The notes: a model not told the origin generated them from the sequence alone. A DNA stretch of 64,000 bases from Uloborus plumipes (GCA_038373865.1 JAXGGA010003425.1:38878-102877), one strand, 5' to 3'. Positions 32,961 to 44,735 are shown, counted from the first letter of the stretch. Translations and numbers: made by a program.

Positions 32961-33407
32961 GTGGAATCAACAGGTAGACTTTCTACTTCTAACACAGGAC
33001 AGATTTTGAATTTTTCAAATTCTTCTCACGAAAAGGAAGTTACGATTTCTGCCTATGAAACGAAAAGCACAATGATAAGTCAAGATTCTCCTTCAACTTC
33101 GCAAATGAGAACTAGACTTCTAAATGTAGCACAGGTTTGTGACAGAACTGGTGTGTCCGACAGGTTAGCTTCAATCCTCATAAATGCTGCTTTGCAAGAT
33201 ACAGAAATAATTACGAAAGAAGATTCTTCTAAAGTAATCGATCGTAGTAAAATTAGAAAGGAAAGGAATAAAAACAGTCTTGATTTGAAAACGAAAAATG
33301 AAGAACTCACTTCATCAGAAGAATATGGATTGTACTTTGACAGTCAAAAGACAAGACTAATTCAAATTAAGGAAGGAAAGAGGAGAGCTAAAAGAACAAT
33401 CACATAA
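32961..33407 (+). pseudogene. transposase-like fragment, N-terminal part
   Basis: A 148-residue frame with a Ser/Thr-rich start, RLLNVAQVCDRTGVSDRLAS (resembling a helix-turn-helix: A-x-x-CDRTGVSDR), then a Lys/Arg-rich stretch and SSEEYGLYFDSQKTRLIQI. Proteins with CDRTGVSDR-like segments recur in arthropod repeats, as I recall, but I cannot name the superfamily. Frames downstream at 33565 and 34204 continue it. Confidence 0.5.
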
Positions 33408-33540
33408 GAGCATATTGCTATAGTTTTACAGCCTGGATCTAAATATGTTGACCATATCACTTCCAAATCTAGTAGTTTAAACGCCATAAAAATTAGCATA
33501 TTAATTTTTTTTAGAGAAAAGTGCTGACATTTCTAAGGTA

Positions 33541-34614
33541 CAAGCTAGAAGGTGTGACGGAACAGTGGTCAATACAGGATCTAAAAATGGTTTAATAAGA
33601 CAAATTGAGCTCTCTGTTGGACGACCTTTACAATATTTTATTTGCTTATTACATACTAATAAACTACCGATACGTCATCTAATGGAACATTTTGATGGAA
33701 CAATTACAGTCCCTAAAGGGTTTTGCGGAAACATTGGGGGGAAACTAGAATCTTGTGAAGGCATGCCTGTAGTTCACTTTTGAAAGATTAAAAGTAACTT
33801 TGCCCGAGATTGCCTTTAATGAACTTAGTACGGACCAGCGGTATCTCTACGAAATATGAACTGGAATTTCAAATGGAAAAATTCCGTTCAACTTGTCACC
33901 AAATGCTCCAGAAAAAATGAGTCATGCCAGATGGCTAACGAAAGAAAATAGAATTTTGCGGCCCATCGGAGAACTTGAGAATATTAACACAGTATGTTAT
34001 TAGAGTAGGCATGCATGTGGTTTGATATTAAATCTAAATCATCATGTCGGTATGGTAGTCAACATTTTTACAGCATAATAAAAAATTCTTGATTTCTACC
34101 AAAAGAGCTAAAGAATATAGTAGATAAAGCACTGAAATGAAACGTTTATTTTGGGAATCCGGAGAAAATTATACTATAATCGCTGTATGGTGATCAAATA
34201 CATGTGAGAAAGTTGGGCCTTCGAAGATTTTTAGAGTATAGACGAATGGCTGAACTCGATAAAAATGTTCGAGAATTCAAGATTCTCATTGTACCTTTCA
34301 ACGTAGATAACTATATGGATAAAATTGACTGGAATTCAGTTAACCTTACCGAGCACCTGACTACGAAGTCTATTTCTTCTAATGAGGTGAACTAGATGAT
34401 GATTCTGGATATTCCTGAGGATATTAATATTTTAAAATATCCGTGTCATTCACAAGCAGTAGAGCGCTGTATGAAAATAGTTACTGATACATCAACAGCT
34501 GTATGTGGCAATGACGCTCTGGACGGATTTATTAGATCAAGGATAGCATCGAGAATTTCGTTGCCTAAATTTGAAACTAAAAGACAATATTGTGGAGTTC
34601 TAGAAGACAACTAA
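33541..34614 (+). pseudogene. transposase-like fragments, middle and C-terminal parts
   Basis: Broken frames at 33565-33783 (GTVVNTGSKNGLIRQIEL, then LQYFICLLHTNKLPIRHL), 34204-34395 (LGLRRFLEYRRM) and 34396-34614 (YPCHSQAVERCMKIVTDTS, then DALDGFIRSRIASR). The CDGT-x-x-NTG and Q-x-F-x-CLLH-x-NELP-like pattern suggests an RNase H-like catalytic fold, with candidate acidic residues in the CDGT and C-terminal region. Stops and frameshifts separate the parts. The family is multicopy in arthropods by my recollection, without a name I trust. Confidence 0.5.
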
Positions 34615-35205
34615 CCTAAATATTTAAAGACAAATTACAGGAGTTCTAATGGAGCTTGTTATTCAGTCATCTGTACCTGATGAGATCTTTGTTTCTTCTC
34701 TCAAGGAAAACATGCAAAGAGCGGAATTAAACTTTCTTAAATATAAAGATTTTATAGAATTTTCAATGGTAAATAGGCAGATGAAGATAACTTCGTAGGA
34801 AGCTAAAACTTCAGAGATATGGTTACACCTATAGGTGGCAACTTTTCCGCATACAGGCTAATTAATTGCGATAAACTTTTATTTTTCGAGCATTTTCACT
34901 CCACCCTAATATATATATAGAAGATAGTTATTAAATATTTGTTTCAATTCATTATTTTGCACATGCATTTTTCCAGTTAAACTTGAATTTCAAGGTTTTT
35001 GTTTTGACAACACTTGATTCTCGTGACGTGAAAACTTGTATTTAAATAGGCAAAAGTTTCATTTTGAATTACATGATTTTTGTACATTACATGAAATCTT
35101 GAAAGCTCGAAACCTTTGATGAGCTTTGGCGAATATTACATGTGTTATGGTGCCGTAAATCTCAAGAAGTAGACTAAAAGGTAAGCTACATTTTTCTTCA
35201 TTTTT

Positions 35206-35530
35206 ACCCGACTACGGCAAAGCCTAAAGGGAGGGTTATGTTTTTAGCAGTCTGGCTATGTTTGTGGTTAAGGATGTTCCACCGTAGCTCCTAAACTATT
35301 CATTCGATTTTGATGAATAAGGTGCCAAACGATTCGTTTTCGAGTCTCGAGTGTCATAGGTTACTTTTTACCAGAATTTAACAAGAGGAAAAATCGATTA
35401 TTCCTAGACAAGCACCGATTTTAACGGATATTTTCGTAGCTAAGTGTGTTTTAGTTCAAACAAAAGTCGCAATCAACAATGAATTTCCAGTTTAAGGCTG
35501 ACCTAGATTTTAGCATGAAATTAGTTTAAA
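35206..35530 (+). repeat. CCCGACTACGGC repeat, copy 2
   Basis: Direct copy of 31585-31885, ending in GCATGAAATTAGTTT. The two flank the 3-kb transposon, which inserted near the end of copy 1. Confidence 0.8.
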
Positions 35531-35794
35531 AGGCTAAGTTTACGTCGCATTAAGTAAGGTGAGGACATTGGAGGTTTTTTTTATAAGCGATCTGGACCCA
35601 CGGAAACTTTTAAGCAACCCTCATGATTCAGCGTCTTTGATGGAATTGGAAAGGCTGAGAAGTGTTGACACTGCTCAATAAGAATTACCCAATACATTTT
35701 TGTTATGTACATTTAATTTTGTAATGTATATTCATTTGCTAATATTCAGTGGAGTAAAATAAAAAAGTTTTAAAAACCTGTAACCCGACTACAA

Positions 35795-36390
35795 AAAAGC
35801 TCTAAAAAGTAAGAAATAATAACAAGTTAAAAAAACTATAACCCGACTACAAAAAGAAAAAAAAAGAAAAAAAAGCACTGAAAGGTAAGAAACAAGGTAG
35901 GTGCTATTTAATATCATCGTCTTATTAAATAAAACAAGGCATTTGATATCTTAGCTATACCTGTTTATTTAGTTCTACGACTTGAACCCTCTGCAAGTTC
36001 CACATCAACAACGTAATTCAATTCAAATGCTGTAGTCGTGCGTTGTCAACTACAGAAAGCAAGCATTTAAACTTAATACACAAGCAAACATATTAGTTTG
36101 ATCTATATATATACAAGAATGGTAAATTAGGTTATAATGTTATTCTATCAAATTGTTTTTCTGTAGTTGACAACGCACGACATTTGAATTGAATTACGTT
36201 GTTAATGTGGAACTTGCAGAGGGGTCAAGTCGTAGAACTAAATAAACAGGTATAGCTAAGATATCAAACGTCTTGTTTTATTTAATAAGACGATGATATT
36301 AAGTAGCACCTACCTTGTTTCTTACCTTTCAGTGCTTTTTTTTTTTTTTTTTGTAGTCGGGTTATAGTTTTTTAAACTTGTTATTATTTG
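35795..36390. repeat. foldback element with CCCGACTAC ends
   Basis: Arms of about 240 bp: CTATAACCCGACTAC near 35823 pairs with GTAGTCGGGTTATAG near 36354, and TAGTTCTACGACTTGA pairs with TCAAGTCGTAGAACTA. The loop is about 90 bp. CCCGACTAC links it to the repeats at 31585 and 35206. Another CCCGACTAC lies at 35782. Confidence 0.75.
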
Positions 36391-37217
36391 TGAAGTTTTT
36401 TCTTTCTGGTCAGTATTCGTTGTCTTTAGTTCTAAAAACATGATTTTCTTATTTTAGTACTTTGGAAATTTCTTGGAGTCCGTAACCCTATAATAGGGTT
36501 ATCGTCGTTGATTTAAATCATGTCGATAAAGATCACCTTGATCGGTTTGAATAAAGATGATATTTTTTTGACAAAAGCAATTGAATAAAATCATTCAATT
36601 ATGTATTTTTTTTTTTTTTTTTTGAAATGTTTGTAAATCTTTGATCTTGATCCTAAAAGTGTTCCGACACTCCGTAACCTTACTTAACAGGGGTTCGTTT
36701 TTTTTACATAACTTTGATTTAAATCCCTTTATTTAAGTCACGTCGATTTAAATCACCTTACTTTCACTCCTCCCTTATAGATTCAAGGCATTTTAAACTT
36801 GATGCTCGAAAGTCTCGCTTGAAGGGAGTACATTTATTGGCTGGTCTGAGTCAGACCGTTGATTGACACTAAAGAGCGCAGAAAGGTAAACATTACCTCG
36901 AAAATGTGTAAACTGAGAAGCGAAACCCTGTTGGCATTTTCCCAACTTCAGCTCTTGTCAACAGCACCGGAATTTTCGCAGTGCTACTTGTTCCTGCTTC
37001 ACGATAGAAATGTTGGAGCAAATGTAAGTTATCATATTTTGTAACGAATACTTGGGTCGTTCACCCAGTCTCTTGTAAACGTGAGAATAGTTAGAATCAC
37101 GGGAAGAAGTAGTGAAAATGTTTACACTGGTACAGATAATTCAGTATTTACTCTTTTGTAGTTTCTAGTTCGGCTACAACTTGTATGTCTTACTTGTTTA
37201 AAGGAGTATTGTTTACC
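36391..37217. other. non-coding
   Basis: Repeated TTGATTTAAATCA-like phrases near 36510-36760 suggest a degenerate AT repeat. A 61-residue frame at 36859 has no recognisable domain. Confidence 0.4.
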
Positions 37218-37376
37218 AGGGCTACAGAGTCAGATGGAAAATAATCAACTATGGCTCTGACTCCAACTCCTTTTTTCCCAAAATCAGCTCGAATCCAACT
37301 CGGTAGCATGGAAGAGTTGCGGTTTCTGATTGGAAATGACAGACTTGACAACTCCGGCTCTAACTTCGCAGCTCTA
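37218..37376. mobile_element. hAT MITE relic (CAGGGCTACAGA type)
   Basis: It begins CAGGGCTACAGAGTC and ends with GCAGCTCTA, with GACTCCAACTCC-like interior, as in 21869-21984. The TSD is not clear. Confidence 0.5.
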
Positions 37377-37716
37377 TTATTTGCAGTCATTTGCTTTTTT
37401 TTTTTTTTTTTTTTGAATGTTATCTATCACCATTATCCGAAAAAGTTCCCCTGAGTAGTTAAAAATAGTTGTTTGTCAATTATAGTTTTTTAAAACGGGA
37501 GAAAAAAAGATCCGTTCGACTATAATTTTCGACGCAACGCATTTTCAAATTTACAAGTTAAGTGTATATACCAGGCACGTGCCGTCAATGAATGCCTAGG
37601 GTAGGCAGATGCGAAGATTTGTGGAATAATATAGATCTTTAAAAACGCTTAAAATGTAAAAAGCAATAAAATAATATAATATGAAAGATGTTTACTTACA
37701 ATACAAATTATATACT

Positions 37717-38012
37717 TCACTTCACACTCTCCAGGGTCCCCCGTACCTACCACAGCTTCGTGGTTTAACCGGGATAGGGCCCTGAAGAGCGCTCTGTTCT
37801 TAATTTTGAACCAGAACCTAGGGTCGAGCAAACCCTAGGGCCCAGCACCCCCAGAGGTATCGTTTCACTTGGAGGACTTTGTGACCACGACATTTTTAAC
37901 GCCTCCCAGCCACCATTAATCAAGGCGGTGGATCTTTGATCGGCTGGGTTTCGAACCCGGGTCCCTCCGGACACGAGTCCGATGCCTTACCGATCGGGCC
38001 ACCACGGCCCAC
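37717..38012 (-). repeat. tRNA-derived SINE, copy 1, 14-bp TSD
   Basis: ACAAATTATATACT at 37703-37716 recurs at 38013-38026. Read on the minus strand from 38012, the head GCCGTGGTGGCCCGATCGG and GGGTTCGAAACCC give A- and B-box-like promoter elements of RNA polymerase III. The body contains GCGCTCTTCAGGGCCCTATC. Copy 2 lies at 39188-39485. Confidence 0.85.
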
Positions 38013-38024
38013 ACAAATTATATA

Positions 38025-38200
38025 CTGTAGTCCCCCCGCTTAATCGGGGAACGGGTAAACGAATACCCCGCTTATAGCAATAAAAATCCCGGAACCGATG
38101 CCATAGATGCAATGTTAAAGATCCCCGCTTAATCAAATACCCCATTTAATCGAATAATATTTCTTGGAACTGACAGTATTCGTTTAAGCGGGGCCGACAG
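38025..38200. mobile_element. Tigger-type MITE (CCCCGCTTAATCGG type)
   Basis: TA at 38023-38024 and 38201-38202 flank CTGTAGTCCCCCCGCTTAAT and, inverted, CTGTCGGCCCCGCTTAAACG. A longer relative is at 61425-61993. Cousins with AAGCGGGG ends are usual for pogo/Tigger. Confidence 0.75.
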
Positions 38201-38281
38201 TACATATATGCAGGAATATTCGCCTGCATATATGTATATAATTTATATATCTCATTTCCATATTGGATGCAGTTTCAACTT

Positions 38282-38303
38282 AATCCTACGAAAAAGCGGG
38301 ATA

Positions 38304-38341
<38 letters not shown>
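38282..38341. repeat. poly-A tract
   Basis: A run of about 35 A at 38306-38340, inside the hAT element. Length is prone to assembly error. Confidence 0.8.
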
Positions 38342-38343
<2 letters not shown>

Positions 38344-38837
38344 AAAACAGTTGAAAGTTACTGTATTTGATAAAAAAGAAAACTTGACAATGGAGATAGC
38401 AAACTGTAAGCATTCAACAGTACGGTACAAAAGACGGTATCAAGACGTCTAGACCGTAGAAACGCCACAGACATTAACAGGCACAGTTCTGCGCATGACG
38501 CAGTCAAGTTTCGGCGGAGAACAGAAGAAACCGCAAAGGCACTTTTCGGACAGCCTTTCGTCGCCGCTTTTCGAACATTAGGGGAGGAAAGTGCAGGGCA
38601 CGTGCACTCCCTAATACTACGCATAGTATAGATACAGTGGTTGAAAAGCAGCGGTCGTCGGTGCTTTTTAAGGAAGAAAAATGAACATTTCCGGGTTTTC
38701 TTCTGCTCTATTCGCTGTTTAATGCCTTAATATTTCCAAATCAGCGCATTACATGTCATTTTATGAAATTAAAAAATTGGTATGTTTTCTTCATGGGTAG
38801 GCCTTGCCTACCCAGACGGCACGTCTCTGGTATATAC

Positions 38838-39177
38838 CTATATTGGAAACAAATTAATGCGAATAGTAGTAAGGTTTTAGATTTTTCTGTCAACATTTTC
38901 TACTTTTATTCTGAAAAAAATATTACTGTCACCAGTAGCGGATTTACCGTGTCGTAGATGTTGCAATTGCAAGAGACCCCACGACTACACTGCGGTGCTA
39001 AGCACTAAAGTCGTATCTGCACTTCTCAACAAAATTGAGTCATCGCCACCATTTGGCTCCTTGTGACGCGTTTAACCTGAATAAAAAATTACATGGTCAT
39101 TTGAGAAAGGGAAATATTTTTTAAAAAATTCCGAAAATGTTTCATCTGAATCAAATACATCGTGGCGTAAAACTTTG
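38838..39177. other. non-coding
   Basis: No feature supported. Confidence 0.4.
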
Positions 39178-39187
39178 AAGAGTAATA

Positions 39188-39485
39188 TTTCACATTTCAC
39201 ACCTCCAGGGTCCCCCGTACCTACCACAGGTTCGTGGTTTAACCGGGATAGGGCCCTGAAGAGCGCTCTGTTCTTAATTTTGAACCAGAACCTAGGGTCG
39301 AGCAAACCCTAGGCCCAGCACCCCCAGAGGTATCGTTTCACTTGGAGGACTTCGTGACCACGACATTTTTAGCGCCTCCCAGCCACCATTAATCAAGACG
39401 GTGGATCTTTGATCGGCTGGGATCGAACCCGGGTCCCTCCGGACACGAGTCCGATGCCTTACCGATCGGGCCACCACGGTCCTTA
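39188..39485 (-). repeat. tRNA-derived SINE, copy 2, 10-bp TSD
   Basis: AAGAGTAATA at 39178-39187 recurs at 39486-39495. The sequence is close to copy 1 over nearly its whole length, with the B-box region GGTTCGATCCC in place of GGTTCGAAACCC. Confidence 0.85.
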
Positions 39486-39500
39486 AAGAGTAATAACTCA

Positions 39501-39697
39501 AGCTTACAAATACCTTTGTGCTATTGATGTAGAGAAAAATACAACGTTAAGGAGGCACAAATAAGCAGGGATACTGCAGACACGTGTTTCGGCGTTACAA
39601 GGAACGCCTTTTTCAATGGCGTTCCTTGTAACTCCGAAACACGTGTCTGCAGTATCACTGCTTATTTGTACCTCCTTAACGTTGTATTTTTCTCTAC
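39501..39697. mobile_element. hairpin insertion beside the SINE, 12-bp TSD
   Basis: AGTAATAACTCA occurs at 39489-39500 and 39698-39709. The insert holds a near-perfect hairpin: GTAGAGAAAAATACAACG pairs with CGTTGTATTTTTCTCTAC, and ACACGTGTTTCGG pairs with CCGAAACACGTGT. The loop is CTTTTTCAATG. Inverted 3' ends with a 12-bp TSD would suit a Penelope-like remnant, but no coding remains. Confidence 0.6.
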
Positions 39698-39979
39698 AGT
39701 AATAACTCAGTTTGAGCTCAACTGCACATACCACTTTTGCTCTCAGCACGGCAGTACAGGGACACCGAGGGAGATTGAAAAATGCACATTATAAACGTTT
39801 TAGATGGATAAAGGTTTTACCAAAAATTGCATTGTGACAGGCTTCCAAAGCTTTAATTCTTTTTGGACCACAAACGCGTCGTGTAGTCAATCTTTGAGAT
39901 TGAACTCGAAATCTGCTAAGGGCGTCCCACTGCACCAGCTTCCGGCTAGTCCACCGGCCCTGCGCTACTGAGCAGGACC

Positions 39980-40178
39980 TATACTTCGCAGCAGTTTAAC
40001 TTGGCAGTGACGTCACTACGGGCGGAGCCAACAGCGTGACGTTAGCCTATGAAAAACGAGCTAGATAAAACGTCACAGCCTACTTGGCGAATTAGAGGAG
40101 ACCGCTGACTGCTTGTGAGCTCTCATTGGCTCCGCCCGTAGTGACGTCACTGACAAGTTAAGTTGCTGCGAAGTATAG
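39980..40178. mobile_element. TIR MITE with CRE-bearing core, copy 2
   Basis: TATACTTCGCAGCA at the left pairs with TGCTGCGAAGTATA at the right. TGACGTCA occurs twice and GGCTCCGCCCGTAGTGACG is shared with 26286-26585. The termini differ from that copy. Confidence 0.65.
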
Positions 40179-40627
40179 TGCATAAGAAACACACATACAC
40201 ACGCTTACGCACACCAATCGCTATTTGCCATTGCGAAAAACAAGTTGAATTCAAGATGCCAAAATTCTTTTTTTTTTTTTTTTTTTTGAGATGTTAGAAC
40301 ACAAGTATTTAGGTGTTATTAAAGTTTTGAAGGAAAGGATTTTTCAATTTTCATGTTTAGTTTTAGACCTCCACCCACCCCATCCCTTTCCTTTTCACTC
40401 CTTTTTTTTTTTCCTTTTAATCTTTTTTTTTTCTCTCAGTTGTCGATTGTATTTTTTTTTCCTTTTTATTTCTTCAAAACTGAAAAGAGTATTTCCTAGT
40501 AAAATGAATTTTTCCTGAACCGCTATAAACTCCGAAAAATAATTTTTCATGTTTGGAGCCTAAAAATGTTACCTGGATAAATATAACACACTTTATTTGT
40601 TATTGTTAAAAATGTTTAATAATTATA

Positions 40628-41278
40628 CAGGGTGTCCACTTCAATCGTGGACCAATAGCTAATTTCTAAACCGTTAGAGATAAGCATATAGTTTATTTAG
40701 GAAAAAATCTCCAAATTATGAAAGGAATTTTGGGTCCATTCAATGTTTTTCAAAAAATCAAATTTTGAAAGAGTTACGAAATTTTAGTTTTTATACAGCC
40801 CCCCAGTCCTATCAATCATATTTAGTAAAACATTCTTGACACTGTAACATTTAAAACTAAAAAAAAATCACTCTTCTACCACAAAAATTGACCGAGTTAT
40901 GACGTTTTGAAAAATCAAGATTTTGCATTATTTCATGACGTCATCGAGATATCGCTCAAGGGACCGTATGCGAAATCCTTCAAAATCTTGATTTTTCAAA
41001 ACGTCATAACTCGGTCAATTTTTGTGGTAGAAGAGTGATTTTTTTTTAGTTTTAAACGTTACAGTGTCAAGAATGTTTTACTAAATATGATTGATAGGAC
41101 TGGGGGGCTATATAAAAATTAAAATTTCGTAACTCTTTCAAAATTTGATTTTTTGAAAAACATTGAATGGACCCAAAATTCCTTTCGTAATTTGGAGATT
41201 TTTTCCTAAATAAACTATATGCTTATCTCTAACGGTTTAGAAATTAGCTATTGGTCCACGATTGGAGTGGACACCCTA
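40628..41278. mobile_element. foldback element, copy 2 (651 bp)
   Basis: Same family as 1828-2468: CAGGGTGTCCACTTCAATC at the left and its complement at the right, with TA on both sides. The central loop (TTTCATGACGTCATCGAGAT) is inverted relative to copy 1. No coding capacity. Confidence 0.8.
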
Positions 41279-41535
41279 TACTATATTATTAAACAAGTAA
41301 AATAAAACTCATTTTAAGCAAAGGACAAATTAGAAAAAAATAGCGACGAATTTGAGAGTAATACAACTTATACATTAAATAAATTTAACAAAGAAGAAAG
41401 TACATCTCGATTTCGCTTTCAAATTAATTAAATTATTAATTTTAAAATGTATTTAATTTTTAAATGCATTTTTTAAATTGATAAATATTTGATTTCCAAA
41501 TATATTCACTATTTTAAGAGCAATAAAACTTATAC

Positions 41536-42471
41536 GGGCGATTCTCTGTAAACTCGTTATTTTTCACACGAAATCTGTCCGGGCACGGTTTTTTTGAAAT
41601 GTTCGTATAATTCTAATACTATTGCTCAGAAAATGAATCTATTACTTTGGTTTGAAAGAGGGCCAATTGAAGTTTGTGTTTTTCTGATAAATCATGATGG
41701 GGATAAGTCCCCTGCCTAGTATAACTAGGCAGGGGACTGTGCCAGGTGACTGTGTTTTTGCTCCTTTGCGTAATATCTGCAAAACTCTTGGAACGTAATT
41801 AGTTACGAGACTACCTATCAATTTAGGCATAAATCGTGGACATAATAACTGATGTTTTATAATTAACTTAATTGACATTGATAAAATCACTTCCCAGAGG
41901 ACTGTTTTCGCAACGACCCTGACGCATACTTTCATCACAAATGTGGCTCTCAAACTAAGCAAAGTAGCGTTTCATCACCGTTCTCGGCGATTTCGGCAAA
42001 TTTACACTGATTACTTTAAACTTCATGCCAAAAAGAATTTGCCAAAGTTATAGATTTTTCGTATTACAGCTTTGAATTTGTTGCAGGAGACTGTTTGAAA
42101 AAACTCCGGAAAGAATTTACATGACAATTTTAAGTTTTAGAAATGCGTAATTATACCTTATTTCATAAGAAAAATATAGCTTCATTGTTCTATTTTTAGA
42201 TATTAATTGCCAAATTTATGTAGTGTTAATAGGTTTTTTGAAGTACTATATTTAACAGTTAGACTATGGGATTGGGACAGCCAGGGGACTGTGGTTTTGC
42301 CGCTTAGATAATTTCCCGAAAAAAAAATTAAATTGTTATCACTCCAAATACAATTGGCCACAAAATAATAATGCTTTACTTTTATTAAGAGCGATAATTA
42401 CTTTATTACACTTTATTATTTTTAAAATACTCAGTCCGGCCAGCCAATTACCAGTTTACAGAGAATCGCCC
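41536..42471. mobile_element. TIR element with 4-bp ATAC TSD
   Basis: GGGCGATTCTCTGTAAACT at the left is matched, inverted, at the right. ATAC lies at 41532-41535 and 42472-42475. GGGGACTGTG-like phrases occur three times inside. A 106-residue minus-strand frame (41642-41962) has no domain I recognise. A 4-bp AT-type TSD would allow a Sola-type element, but the family is not established. Confidence 0.65.
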
Positions 42472-42819
42472 ATACATTAAATAACGTTGACAAAGATGAA
42501 AATGCATTTTTAAATTAACTTTAAAATTAACTATTTAATTAGTAGACAAAAAATAGCAAAAAATTCGAAAAAAATTTTATAAAAAAGTTTAGTGATTTTC
42601 TTCGGTATAAGAATTTTTTTTTATTGATTTATTCGCAAAAAAAAAATGGTAATTTGTTTTCAGTATTTTATCTTTTTTCTAATTCAGGCTCAGCCCTGCG
42701 TATGAATATGCCGGTACCCATGGAAGGAATACTAATTCGGTTTTTTAATCATCTACAGTTATAGAAAACTACAAGGATAAAACCTAGCTAAGAGCACTCT
42801 CGGTCAAATCGCCTTTCTA

Positions 42820-44340
42820 CACCGCGATGCAAAAGTTTAGACAAAATGCAAATATATGAATAAAAAGTAAACTACTCGGCGAAATACTTTCAAATTTCTA
42901 CTGCAGGTAGACAATATGGTCTCAAATACGTGTCTGAGAATTTTTAAAAATATAACTGAAAAGAAAATCGGAAATTACAAAAGACATTTTTTTTCATTAC
43001 TGCAGTTTAAACAAAAGTCAGATTCTATGCAAATATCCCTTGAAATGTGATTGGTGGACGGAAGAAAATACTTTTTTCTTCAACTATAAAGTGCAGAGAT
43101 TGCTCAATGAAGAATAAAAATCCCAAAATCTCTGTAATTCTCCTGTGAAGAAGATGAGAAAGTTTGGAAACCGAAATTTGAAAATGAGCGTCCTTTGCTA
43201 AATTTTCGTCTTTTAAATCAGCCCTAGTATGGTAGTACATTGTTTTTTACTTGATGGAGAGCAAATTCAGACATGCGTATATATCAAAAAGGCCAACAAA
43301 AATTATATTTCGTGAAGATGAAGGAACTGAAAAAAGGGCTCGAACTGACGATTCGCCTCTTAATCCTACAAAACTTCAACTTGAGTCAAAAACAGCACGT
43401 GACAACATAAGTAGATAAACAACTGAATCGGGATGCATAAAAAAACAAAGAATTGTGCTTGAACCATTTCGGAAATAGTTTCCCAAATTAGTCAGATTTT
43501 AATGGGAAAAGCAGCACGTGTATCACCGCGACTAAAAAATGAATGTTAGTTTCTCTGATGAAAATTATTAAAATTTGGATCGCCTAGATGGATTATAATT
43601 CTATTAACGTTACTTCAGAAAAGATCCGATGAGCATATGTTGTGCTGCTTTGACCATTAAAATCTAACTCATTTGGGACACTTTGTCCGAAAAGGCTCAC
43701 GCACAATTCTTTGATTTTTTATGCATCCCGATTGAGTTGTTCATCTACGTATGCTATCACATGCTGTTTATGATCCAAGTTGAAGTTTTGTAGGATTAAG
43801 GGGCGATTCGTCAGTTCGAGCCGTTTTTCAATTCCTTCATTCTTAAGAAATATAGTTTTTCTTGGCCTTTTTGATCGATTCGCATGTCTGAACTTGCTCT
43901 CCACGAAATAAAAAACAATTTACTACCATACTAAGACCGATTTAAAAGATTAAAAATTAACAAAGGGTGTTCATTTTCAAATTTCGGTTTCCAAACTTTC
44001 TCATCTTCTTTACACGAGAACTACAGAGATTTTGGGACATTGATTCTTCATTGAGCAATCTCTGTACTTTATAGTCGAAAAAACAAGTCCCGCCTTACCT
44101 TCACCAATCACATTTCAAGGGATATTTGCATGAAATCTGACTTTTGTCTAAGCTTTTGCAACAGTGAAAAAAAATGTCTTTTGTAATTTCCGATTTTCGT
44201 TTCGGTTATATTTTTCAAAACTCCAGACACGTATTTGGGACCATACTGTCTACCTGCAGTAGAAATTTGAAAGCATTTCGCCGAGTAGTTTTTATTTTAA
44301 TTAAATATTTGCATTTTGTCTAAACTTTTGCATCGCAGTG
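42820..44340. mobile_element. Tc1/mariner-type foldback (1521 bp)
   Basis: TA at 42818-42819 and 44341-44342 flank CACCGCGATGCAAAAGTTTA and, inverted, CACTGCGATGCAAAAGTTTA. Arms of about 700 bp pair over almost the whole length, with a centre near 43580. The CACTG start and TA target are those of Tc1-like elements. Short frames in the arms (such as 43719-43904, minus) are mirror images of each other and not convincing genes. Confidence 0.75.
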
Positions 44341-44735
44341 TAATAAAAAATTATTATGAGAATCAGTCCATCTGTGTAGAAGCTACAATATCACAAACAG
44401 ACGCACAGATATACAGACATGTCCCCCTTCCTTTTGCGTTAAAAAAAAAACTGAAAATGAAGTGGAGAAAAAATTAATGCAAAATGAAACATCAATAGTG
44501 CCGTAGGCAGGTAAAGGCAATAACGGCACATTTTCATTTTTTGCATTTTTGTCATCTATTGTGGTATAGCTTCATTGTAAAAATCTTCTTATTTGGTTTC
44601 TGCTAAAATAAAAGCGCGAAAAAAATGCCCAAGTCCAACACTTCCGTATTTTTAGTTTGGAATCCAAAACACGTTTCCTCAAATATTTAAAAAACTCAGT
44701 TCTGACGATACTCCCCTTTCCCTTCCCACGGCAGA

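Larger units (their letters stand above)
31898..34909 (+). mobile_element. decayed DNA transposon, TTAGGGTGGAGTG TIRs, family unknown
   Basis: TTAGGGTGGAGTGAAAA at 31898 is matched, inverted, by TTTTCACTCCACCCTAA ending at 34909. Inside, GCCTGTGTGCGGAAAAGTTG pairs with CAACTTTTCCGCATACAGGC. TATATA lies on both sides, so the TSD is short and AT-rich but not resolvable. Three broken frames in the same orientation form the likely transposase. At 3.0 kb it looks like a once-autonomous element. Confidence 0.75.
37572..38829. mobile_element. hAT element with perfect 8-bp TSD, carrying a SINE and a MITE
   Basis: GTATATAC at 37564-37571 is repeated at 38830-38837. The ends are CAGGCACGTGCCGTC and, inverted, CAGAGACGTGCCGTC. 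It holds a SINE (37717-38012) and a Tigger MITE (38025-38200), plus a CpG-rich stretch at 38440-38640. No transposase is visible. Confidence 0.85.

Noticed and set aside
43025..43904. Small frames in the 42820-44340 element as transposase
   Set aside because: They are mirror images in the two arms, short, and lack DDE or HTH motifs.
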